DNA of 64,000 bases from Sitta carolinensis (taxonomy: Eukaryota > Chordata > Aves > Passeriformes > Sittidae), in NCBI GenBank assembly GCA_032173965.1, contig CM063283.1, positions 83,020,743 to 83,084,742 on the forward strand, written 5' to 3'. Positions 50,901-62,900 of this stretch are shown here, in pieces. The position numbers and the translations under genes were made by a program. The notes under the pieces were generated by a model. The model had not been told where the DNA came from. It saw nothing but the letters and a program-made list of their open reading frames with translations, and ran no database searches. Numbering within the stretch: the first letter of the stretch is position 1; the number at the start of each line of letters is the position of its first letter.

Positions 50901-53900
50901 TGAAATGGTTAGTTCAGTTAACAGTTTGTCCTGACCTTTGCTGATAGTAATTGCATCTGTGGTGGCAGTGGAAAAGCAGTTTCACATCTTCCTGTAGGGG
51001 GTTATAAAATACTGCTTTTGATACTGAAGCCAGTTTAAGTTTGTGGCTGTTTGTTACTGTAGAGCAGCAGTTCATTGTCTAAAACGGTCCATGTTTAAAA
51101 ATAGCAGATCAGAAGCCCAGTTCAGTAGTTTATTTTGCAGTTCCTGGTACATGATGTTGCCTGATTCAGATGTTGGCATGTACAAACTTCAGAGACATCT
51201 GTTGTGCCACTTGTCCTTTCCCCTCACCCAGAAGCACTTGATGATCCCTGGGAAAAGTATTATCTCTTCAGTGCCAGGATCTGCATCTATGTGGCTGTGT
51301 TTGCTAGGGGAGATACTTGTTTCTGTTGAGCCACAGGTCAGCTGCCAGGCTGCTGTCCTCTGCTCTGTGCCAGCCTGCTTGCTCCCTTCCCTTAAGGACA
51401 GGAGGACAGATGGATTTGCTGTCACTCTGGTAGCAGGACAGAATCTTGCAGTATATCAGGAATGATAAGAATTTCCACTACAGCGGAACAGGGAATGAGA
51501 ATTGAATGTATTGGAGTGATGTGAGCTGAAGGCCACATTATTTTTGTATTACATTCTTATTTAACGTGTGTTGCTGAAAAGTAAAATAAAACTTTTACAG
51601 AATGATAATCTAAATGTCAAAAATCTTACCAAATTTCTTCCAGCTGACCAAAGTGTTTGCGACAAGACTTGGCCTTTAAGCTCACCCTTCAATTAGTTTT
51701 TAAAAAATTGAAAAAAACAGTTTTACAGAATGAAAAGGATGCATGTGTGATTGGAGTTTTCATAAAGAAATAGCTTTCTCTCTTCTAATTACTTATAGTG
51801 CTTATATATAGTATGGTTTATTGCCATGTGTATAGATTCTTATTCTATAAATAACATGTGAATACTTTATAATTTGTCAGAAATAAATTTTTATTCCTTT
51901 GTCTGTTACCATTTGTGCTTGAAGTTTGTATCACCTAGCTGTGAGAAAAATCCTTAAACAGTGATATGAACACACTTGTGGTTTATTTAGACAATAAATA
52001 TATTTATTGTCTAAATAAACTGCAAATGTGGCTTTTGTTCATGGTTGTAGGTTATCTTGTTAATTTTTATTTTGTGTTTTTCAGAAATACAGCTAACGAG
52101 CTAAATAAAGCTCAAAAGCTGCCTTTTGAGCCCTCCTGGTTTTTGTGGCTTGGTAATTAATTTTGAAAAAATTATACAGCATCAGTTCCATTTTGATATT
52201 TTCTGTTAATGTTTCATAAAATGAGAACTGTTTTACAAATTTCTTCTGTTATCCTTCAAAAAAGAAACTTTTAAACAGTTTCTTATCAAAACCATGAAGG
52301 AACTTTTAAAAAGGAGAATTGTTTCTTAAGTATATCATTGCTGATCAAGTAAGAATTAAAGACTTACTGTGTCTTCATTTATGGTTTATATTTCTTTATA
52401 AGTGAGGTATGATTTGGAGATGGAGATTTGAAGTTATGTTGCAAAAAGAACTGAAGAGGCATTTAAAGTCAGTGTTGCAGGTCAATACACTGAAGTATTT
52501 CTACTGAGTTTAATGATTTACAGCCTTACATTATGAAAATAGTAACTAGATATTAGACACTGTATGTTTTAGAAGTGCTGTAATACAATCTTATTTTGCC
52601 AAGTGTGGACGATCTTGGTGTTGAACTTCAGCAGGGTAATCTAGGTCAGTGGGCCTTGTGACACCCCTCCCCCATGAGGGCTAAGAGATTGTGAGAGCAC
52701 AGAGAAAAAACTGCTCATTAAATGTGTTGAGAAACAGTACTTCATGTGCCCCTCAGCTCCATGCATGTTTTGTCACCCTGGCACAAGTTCAGAGAAGCAA
52801 AATTCCTTCTCTAGTTCTCATTTATGCTGAGATCACTGTGCTGTCGGAACATGGCAAAGATGTCATAGTGGGTTTGTTTGGTTGGTTGGGTTTTTTTTGG
52901 TTTTTTTTGTAAGGGTCTTACTATTCCAAGTACTGTAAAAATATATAAGATAATAACAAATACATGTGTTAAGTCATTATTTGACTTTGAGGTGTTTGTT
53001 TTTCCTTTCTCTTCTGCATCGTAGTGTACTTCCATCTCATATTCAGCTCTTTCATGATACCACTGTTGAACTATTCATTTTTTACATGAATGCTCCCTTA
53101 AAATACTTTCTGCCTATTGTATTCCTATCAGGTTGAATACATTCATAAAGCAGTTTCTCTGACTCTTCCTAAAACACCTGGTTTAATACCTTCATCAGTT
53201 TTCTTTTCTGAAGATACTAAGGTTTTAACATCTTACATGATCTGAAGTCCAGGTGTTCAGCCTTAGGTATGGGGAAAAAAAAGAGGAAAGTCTTTGAAGT
53301 AGTTGTTCAAAGGCTACAGAAAATAGAGCAGTATTTTATCTTCTTGGGCTTCTTTTTCTTAGTTGTAAAATGCTTAAGGTTGGCTATATTGAATCAAACT
53401 GGTCACAGACAGTGTTGCATCTTACTTTTCTGATATTGTTAGTAGAGTATTGCACAAAGAAATGATTTATAGGCACTACTTTAGAGGCAAGGCTAAAATG
53501 AACCATGTGACTTCAGTAAGCTTGTTGAGATACCTGTCGTTACCAAGTGCACTTGTAGTTCTGCATTTGTATTGTGAGAGGAGGAGATAGCCAGAACTTC
53601 CATCCTGTAAGGACCTTTTAGTTATGTGATCTAAATTCACACTGTGTACAGAAGTAAGTAAAAAGTAGTCATGGCATTGAAAAAAACCTTTTTGCCTTCT
53701 TTTTTGAGATATTTTCAGCTTTTATCACATTTCTTGATTCATACTTTCAAGTTTAGAAATGTTGAGTCAAAGGATGGAATTTGACCCCCACCATTTTACA
53801 TTTCTGAGAGTTCCTATGTCCCTATATTTTCTTTTACCTTTTTGCCTTTGAATCATCATCCCATCATGTTCCCTCTACCCCAGCTTGAAACCACTTGTCC

Positions 53901-56900
53901 AGCTCTAAATATCTGTTTGATTGTGTTTATGCCCTTAAGGAGTGTATATGTTAGTGTGTATTTTTACACACAGACAGGAATTTAAATTCTTGCTATTTTG
54001 TTCTGTGCGTGAGTATTAGAACATCAATTGAAACAAGTTTTGCTGATGTTATAACTTGATGTTTCAAGTTATAGAATCATAGAATATGCTGAGTTGGAAG
54101 GGACCCACAAGGATCACCGAGTCTGACTCTTGGCCCTGTCCAGGACACCCCAACAGTCACACTGAGAGCATTGTCCAAATACTTCTTGCACTCAAATTGG
54201 CTGGTGCTGTGACCACTGCCCTGAGGAAGTGCAGTGCCCAACCACCCTCTGAGTGAAAAACTTTTTCCTGAAATCCAACCTAAACCTGCCCTGACTCAAC
54301 TTTATGCCATATCCTTGAGTGCTGTCACTGGTCACAAGAGAGGAGGACAGGTACTTGCCCTTCTGCTTCCCCTCACAAAGATGTTCAAGAGGTCTCCCCT
54401 CCTATCTCCTCCAGGCTGAACAAACCAAGGGTTCTCAGCTGCTTCTCGTAAGGCTTCCTCTGCAGACACTTCCTGTCCTACACCCAGCCCACAAAATGAG
54501 ATGCATTCTGAATGCACATGCAGCTGGTCAATATTTCTCCTGCTGCATACTAATAAGGTGAAGTCTGATGTTGTTCATCTTTCGAACAGGGGAGCAGAAA
54601 GCTAAAATCTAAATGCCCTGTAGGCATTTTGGTCTTTGTTGAGATAAAATAACTTTGAAAGCCTGTTTTGGTTTCGTTTCTGAAGGAAACTGTCTATGCA
54701 ATAGCATTTTTGTCCTTCCCTCTAACTTTTGAATTTGCTTATTCTAGAGGTTTGAAGGGTCATTGGAGGCCTGTTAAGCCAAGCCAACTGTGTCCTTTAT
54801 CTCTTCTTTGTCCAGAGGAACTAGTGTGTAGTGGAAAGAGAAGACGAAATATGAAATTCTTTAAGGAATTACAGCGCATTAATTCTGCTGGTGACAGGAA
54901 TGTGTACTCATTATAACAGTAGATTCATGCCAAATTCTGCTTGAAATGTGTTTCTAAGTCTGAGATTTCTCCACACTGTAGCATCTGTATTTCCTGTTAC
55001 TAAAGTTAGTGAGTCAACCTTGTTTCAGTCTGTTACTGGCATTTTTAAGGTGTCTCATTTATCTGTCAGAAGCATGCCGTGTTCCCTAAAAGAGCTAATG
55101 AAATGAGCTTTAAGGAGCTACGAAGCATGTTAATTTATTGCTTTGTGCTGCTAAAACTGGAGCAAACTGCCTTTGGACATGCTACCTATCTTAGGCTCGT
55201 GTCTTTTAGGTTAGTGTTTTGGCTGTGGCAGAGGTGGTTTAAGAAGCTGCTCTCTCCAGCTGTTTGTTTTGTCCCGTTTTGCAAAAATATTTGAATAATG
55301 TCACTTCTTAACGCCATTCTGTCAGATAGGCTGGGTTAAACAATTCCAGTGTTTTTCCTTCTAATGCGGAGAACTTTGAACAGGAGGAATTAGGAAATGA
55401 AGATGTGTAGTTCTGTTGTTTGCTGAGGGGAGGGAGAGATGTGATAAATTTTAACCGAAGAGGGTAAAACCCTTAGCTATCTCTAGTGCAGCCAGCAACA
55501 TACCTGACTGTAGATGCTAGTTAACAAGTATTGTGCTAATGGTGGTTTGAGAATTTGAACTGGTATGGTATGACTCCAACTCCTACAGTGCAGGTGCAGA
55601 ATAGGTAAATGATGTGTCTCCACCCTTCACAGAGTACTTGGCAAAGCCTAGCATTGCATAGGATGGTTAGCATCAAGGGCTGGTGTAGTGACATATGAAC
55701 AGTTTTGTTTAAAGAGTTCCCTGTAACCTTCTCAGATGAAATTTGAATCGTTACTATTAATAAGCTATTCTCTCATTAGACTGTTCAGTTCATCAGTAAC
55801 AAGTGTTGCCCAGATTTGAAGGTTTATTGAAATGAGTTTCACTGCATTGATTCTCAGATGACGTTAAATCTTTTGAAGGATTACTAAATTTTGTGTAAGG
55901 ATAAATCTGCTTATGGAATAAGACAAGATTTAAAGTGAAGAAGTGTATAGATATATCTCACTTAAAAATAGTGTTTTTTTTAATAAAACAAGACAGTCCT
56001 TGGTTCAATTTTAGATGTCTGAGTTACAAGGATGTTATTACCTATTCCAGCCTTCACAACACTTTGTATATGAACTTGATTTTACATTCTTGAAATATTA
56101 AGGAAATTTATATAAAATATTTACCAACAGAATTATTTTATTTTGGTAGAAAGCCTTCCTAAAATTGTAGCCATTTTTGATTTTGTAGGCATAGCCTTCT
56201 CCCCCCGCTTCCTTAACCTCCTCCTATGTCTGAGATCATTGAAACATGTCAAACCCTGAACCTTAACAAGGCCCTTCTGCTGACAAGAAATGTATCTTTC
56301 TTAATTTATGTAACACCTGGATGTCATTGTGGCTGATTCAAAGTGGTTTGAAAGGTATGCAGTTGTAGACTTTGAAGGAAAGTTCCTTGTGAAGTAATTG
56401 CTAGAGGATTGGTGAGTAGGTGGTCTCTGCTTGTCCTAGGTGCTTCTTTCTAGTAGTCCCCATGAGGGATTTTTCCTAAGTGTGTTGCTTTGAAACAAAG
56501 TCTTCAACTCTCAGAAACAATTTTAGAGAGTTTCCACAATTTGATAACTTGCCAGGCAGGAGTGAAGGATGAATACTGTTTCTCTGTATTACTTGACAGA
56601 CTCTGCTGAATCTGCTTGGTGCTTGTTTTCTGTAGCAACAAACATAGAGTCTTTTCCCCAAACATAAAGGTTAAAGTGCCTTCTTTTTTTTCATTGAGTA
56701 TTTCTTTTTCTATAGGTATGAGACCATAATTTAGGAATTGAATCTGCAGAATAAAATTATTTGTCAAAACAAACAATGTTAAGCAAATAATTTTGTACTT
56801 TGGTGTTGTAGCCTGGTAGTATTTAGAGGGTGATAGGACTTTTGTTTTCAGGAAGGGAGGAAAAAAGTCCTGATTTTTATATCTTTGAGGTTTGCCTAGA

Positions 56901-59900
56901 GGGGTCACGGAACTGGGATGTCAGTATTGACTATGCACTGTTGTGGTACTCTACAGGATGGGGTTTTTTGTTTGTTTGTTTTTGCTCTGTGCCACACAGT
57001 TTGGAAAATTTTGTAGAGCTAACATTAGCATGATGTGGCTTTTTGTCAAATTTCTTATTGGTTTTGTCATATTTCTTGTTGTTTGAGTCAGGATATATAA
57101 TTGCTACTGTCACTTACTTTCATCTGAGAGGTCTAGACTACAAGGAATATTTTTTAATCTGTTCTCTCTTGTTGAAAAAATAACTCCCTCATAGTCAGGT
57201 GGAAAGATGTGAATTGCCTAGGGAAAGGAATCCAACACATTATGAAATGGTGAAATGTGAGTAGCAATGTTGAAAACAGGCTGAGGTGGTGGCTGACAGC
57301 AAACCGTAAGTGACTGTGCAATGTGATCCAGTGGCAGAGAGGGCTGCTTGAATTCTTTCCTGGGTACACAAAGATGGGGGACAAAACTTTGATATACTTT
57401 GTACAGCTGCAGTTGCAAAGTTTTATGCTTCCTTAGATAAAACCTTTATACTACCATAAACGTGTCTAAATTTCTATAATTTGGAGGCACTTATTCAAAA
57501 AAATATGTTGGTTTTTGTATGGTTTCGGGGTTGGTTTTTTATAATTATTTTGAAGTTTGTCCATCTTCTTGCAAGCCGTTGTGACATACATGCAGACATA
57601 TGGAGATTTTTTTTCCATACCCCTTAGTCAGGTGTCATTTAAAACAAAGATACTTCTGTGTAGCTGCCAAGCAACAAATGTGGTTGGCTTAGGGACAAGT
57701 ATAGTAATGCAGTGCAAAGCAGAGCGGAGTGGTTCAGTGATCAGACTGTTAATGAAGGGACAGAAAAGAACCCCTTTAGGAATGTACATTATTGATGTTT
57801 GTCTTAGGAATTAAAGTTACAGAGTTACACTTTCCAAAGTTTTGTTTTAGAGTGGGGGTTTTTTTTTGGTTTTTTTTGACACTGTACTTGTTACCATCCA
57901 TTATTAGATGAATAGGACTTTGGGCTGTTGCATATTTGCTCTGGTGACGAGAGAGAATTAATCTAGCATTGGTACATAAGTCAGATCTTTTATTTGCTAA
58001 TAGTGCTTGAAAGCATCTTAAATTTCTGACATTATTTGTTTCAGAAGCATAAGCTCTTGTCAATGATCCTAGAGTGTCTGAGAGTAGTTTTATAACTTCT
58101 GAGAAACTTAATATGTATCAGTGCAAAATGAAAGCATATTCTTGTGGGGACTAGCAAGGGACTTGCCTGCACTTAAAAAAAGTCTGACTCTGTGGTTGGA
58201 TGATAAGAATTTGTTGCCTACCTTGTTTTTATTTGAAAAGCATAAATATTTCCTGTGACGTTTTAATTTCAAACATGTTATGTGAAGGTTTGGATATGTT
58301 TAGACAAAACCAGTTTTGATGATAACCTTTGTCTAAACACCTGTTTTAAGTATGGTTGTATTTATGTCATACCATGTGCATCAAATATAGAAATGGGGAC
58401 TTCTACTGGGTTCAGACTTCTGGTCAATTCACAGTTTTAAGTTTTTCTTTGTTTTTCTTGATACTGTATATAATAAAGGTGAATGTTCATAAAATGATAT
58501 CTTTCTGATTCTCAGATGTGAATGAATTGAAGGAATGCCTTCATGTACTAGTAAAGGAACAGCAAACTCTGGCCACACAAAGTGCAACGACAGCTCTCTC
58601 AGCTATGAGGCTAAAGCAGAGGCTGGTTATCCTGGAACGTTATTTCATTGCTTTGAACAGAGCAGTTCTTCAGGAAAATGTCAAAGTAAAGTGGAAAAGC
58701 AGTAGTGTTCCTCTGCCTGCTGTGGATAAGAAAAGGTAACACTTTCATGAACAAGTTAATCCATTAGAAAAGCCATAGAAAGGTTATCAGCCTGTCTGTG
58801 AGGGCTTAATGTGATTTATTCCTCCTTGTGAAACATTAATGGTAAGGAAATTCCTTATTTCTTAAGATGGCTTTACCGTATTAAGTGGTGTTACCTGCCT
58901 TCAGTCCTCCTTGCCTGGTGCCTTCTTATAGTTTCTCTATTTGTACTAGTAGGTTTTTATTGTAATATATTGCTGTAGATACTAAAATTTGAGCTATCAG
59001 TATACATTTATTGAAGTATTTCTTTTGTTCTGCTCAGCTTGAAAGTATGGAGAAGCCTGTTTCAGAAATGGTGCTAATGGAAATTACATCTTTTGAATAA
59101 CATTAATATTTTCTTGTCAATAGTTGCTCAGTTAAAGCGGATAAATTAAAAAATACAAATGCATAAAAGCAGAACATAGGACCTTAGTTTGGGTGAGAAA
59201 TGATGTAACTATGCATTTTATATGCAACTATTTCAAGAGACGTAACTGAATAAGGAATCATCTGATTACTTTTCATGTCTGGATAACCATCTAGACCTAA
59301 AAATAGAAAAATCTATCAGATAAGGCATTAAAGAAAGTGTTCAGTAGCTCTCTGACAGAACAAGGACTTTAGATAGGGAAATAATTGTTGGATTGTCTCT
59401 AGATTCAGATATGAAAGGAGAATGTAAGTAGGTATCACAACTAGTTATTATGGAATTGGAGTTCTGACAAGGATATTTTTCTCTGAGTAGACTGTTCTCT
59501 TGAATTTTTTTCCAGCTCTGGTTAAAAAGAGCACTGATATGTTTAAGTTACCAGGTTGTTAAAAATGCAGCACTTCTTGAAGAAGTCCTAAGCGATTCAC
59601 TTTTGTTATAATCTCACAACAAAACAAACTAAACTTGGTGGTTGAGTGCTGGAAGTGGTAGGGAATCTCTTTGTTGTTTACTACTAAGGGTGCTTACTTA
59701 AATTAATTTGATTGTCTGTATGAGAAGAGAAGTTATCAGAAATAAATGTGAGTCCAGTGGATATTACCAAAATTTAAAGCTCTCTTCCTTACACACAGAA
59801 GTACAGAAACTGCAAAGAGAAATTTTTAGCACTGGCGCTTGAGTAGGAAGATAAGTAATGACAAAAGAGCTGGAATTAATTATCAGTAATTAAAGATTAA

Positions 59901-62900
59901 TTTTTAAAAGTCTGCAAGCTTAGTTTACGCAGTCTAAACTAACTAAAAATATAGATATCCTGAGTGAATAATTAGTACGTGAAGTACCTTATGTTTGTGT
60001 ATTTTGAGTAAAGCATCATAATTTCACTTTGAGTAACTATGGCATTTTTTTGCTGGCAGTCCATTATACTGGTCTGTTTTATTTTTTCTCTGAAGCTTTT
60101 TGATATTGGACATTGTATTGTTTTTTTGAAGTGGTTGAAGTTGAATTTTGGTTGCTGACATTTTGATGATGTTCACCTTGTTTCTAAAGGCACAGCTATG
60201 ATTCTTTACAAATAAAAATTGTGCAATTGTATATGCAGGCATATGGCTAAATTATAAAATCATTGAATATAAGTTATAAAAGAATTGGAACATAAATATA
60301 TATTATTGTAATACAAATTTATTGAAACTGTTCATACATAATTTTATTTAGCTCAAGACCTGTAGGCAAAGGTGTGGAAGGACTTGCACGTGTTGGATCC
60401 CGAGCAGCACTTTCATTTGCATTTGCTTTCCTTCGTAGAGCCTGGAGATCAGGTGGGTCTATTCTTGAGCATATTGCATATATATTTCATCTGAAGCCAG
60501 GTGACTCATTAAAGTGTGTGTGTGTGTTGATATAGAACTATAAATTTATAAACGATAGATATGCATAATTGCAGGCATGCAATACTATTCCCAACAATGT
60601 TGTTGCTGATCAAAGCCACTCAAGCCAGTATCAATGTTGGGTTTTTCTGGGATATTTTATGCTGAGGAAGGCAAGTTGGGATTTCATAAAAAGCGTGTAT
60701 TTTTAATGTGGGATTTCAGAAAAGTTAGATTTATTCTTCAGACAAGGTCAAGCCAGTATTTATTGCATGATAGTAGCAGCTTGGAAAAATCTTTATGAAG
60801 CTTATGTTTAGTTTGTGTACTTGTCAGCTATTGTCAAATTGCAGAGGCTGGCAGAATTGTCACCTGTGCCACTAAACTTGCCTGTCTCAGTCTGGACTGT
60901 TTGGTCAGATGGCAGGTGTGGGCTTACTCCAGCCAGCCCTAGTTCTTTTTTCTCAGTGGCTGCATAGTGAAATGAGCTGGTTTGGGTTTTCACCTTTCTG
61001 AATTTATTTTTTTTCTTGGTGAAGATTTCTTCAGAATCTTGCAGTCAGATGTTCACATGAAAATTGAGAACTTTGTCTGTAGGAAGTAACTTGTCTCTTG
61101 TGTTGAAAAAAAGCTCCACAAATGGGAATGTCAATGCTCTTGCTGTTCCTTAGGTGAAGATGCAGACTTGTGCAGTGAATTGTTACAGGAATCACTTGAT
61201 GCACTGCGAGCTCTACCAGAGGCTTCCCTTTTTGATGAAGGGACTGTATCTACTGTGTGGCTGGAAGTGGTAGAAAGAGCTACCAAATTCCTAAGGTCTG
61301 TTGTGACTGGGTAAGTTTCTTCTTTTGAGCTGTTACATGGCAAGCTTGCATCTCTCAGAAGTTGGTGGTAGAACATAATAATTGATAAAAAATTAGAAGA
61401 ATTTCCTTCATTTTCTAATGTTGTTATACAAGCAAGCAAAAAATTAATGAACTATTGAAATGATGCTCTTTAAATATGATTAGTGATTTTAGCTACTTAA
61501 GAAAAGTCTGAATTGGAATATTCTGAATCACTGCAGGATGAATTACCAAAAGAATTCTGTTTTACTAATGTAAACATATCCACAGAAGTATGCTTTGGTA
61601 AAACTATGTATGTTCACACTTAATTGTGCCTTTCAAGTATAGTAAAATAATACAGATTTTTGTGCGTGAGGTAAATACACTCATGTTGGACTTGGAACAG
61701 ACCTCTGCTTTTCCCTTTTAAGCAGGCTTTAGGTTGTTACCTTTTTACAGTAGTTACTAGGTATATCTTTTCAATTCTGGAACCATATCCTTAAAGGGAA
61801 TATAATAAAACATATTTGAATTTCACCTGTGAAAAATGTTTTTTTATGTTCTTAGCATGTTTAATAGGACTGTAGATAGATAAAACTTGATCTAGTTTGG
61901 AACGTGTGGGCTTTTCTTCTCAGCTGCTTTCATCACCCCTTTGATATTTTTCTGTAAGTTTACTGGTTCTTGGGATGCTGTAGGTGCTTTTGGTAAGCAA
62001 TTGTGTATTGTTTCCTATTAGTTAATGTCTACTGTTTGACTTTTAAATAGAGATGTGCATGGAGCAACCAGTACCAAAGGACCAGGAAACATCCCTTTGC
62101 AAGACCAGCACTTGGCACTTGCCATATTGCTTGAACTGGCAGTGCAGAGGGGTACACTAAGGTGAGAGGCACAAACATTCTGATTTTAGCCATCACTGTT
62201 GGAATGGGCAGACAGTCTTCAGTTTTCACGGATTTGGGTTTAATGTAATAATTATGGTTCAAAGCATATGCACCTTTTCATTAAGGAGTGGTGACTGAGA
62301 CCTAATACGATCTAGATTGAAAAATCCATTTTTTATATTTTGATAATCTGCTTAAAACAGCTCTGACATCCGATTTTGCTAAACTTGAAAATGTAGAGAT
62401 TGAACTGTATGGATAGCTTAACCCAATGGTATTAGGAATGCTTATTAATAGAAAATGTTGATTCCCTCTTTCAGCCAAATGTTGTCTGCAGTTATGTTGC
62501 TGCTTCAGCTTTGGGATAATGGAACAAGGGAAACAGATAACGAGCGATCTGCACAGGGGACAAGTGCACCCCTTCTACCTTTGCTACAAAGATTTCAGAG
62601 TATAATATGTAATAAAGACATGCCCAATACTGAGGAAGAGATTCAGGTACTTATTCTTGGATTATTTGAAAGGAACATTATGTTGGAATCAAATTTCATT
62701 TGCCAAGCTAAAATAATTGTAAAATTATTTAAACAAAATTGGTGGTGGTGTTTTCCATGTAAGTTGTATAAACACCATGGTTGTTAGGTTTTCATGTGAA
62801 CATTAGGGTTCCTTGAGGCAGGGGGAAGAATGTCACAGCATGATTAGAGGTAAGCATTGTTTTTTATAGTTAATGCTGGTGTGATAATGAACTTAGATGT

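Larger units (their letters stand above)
50431..58515 (+). other. HERC2: HERC2 intron 4 (8.1 kb)
   Basis: This phase-1 intron ends in TGATTCTCAG. It holds the perfect 40-bp palindrome (51981-52020), a 9-bp-arm hairpin at 52110-52131 and a reversed CR1 fragment (54070-54480). The rest is AT-rich unique-looking sequence with no recognisable exon. A 140-codon open frame at 51043-51465 has no domain or splice-site support. Confidence 0.85.

Noticed and set aside
51043..51465. 140-codon plus-strand frame in intron 4
   Set aside because: No domain and no splice-compatible ends. An overlapping minus-strand frame is also open.
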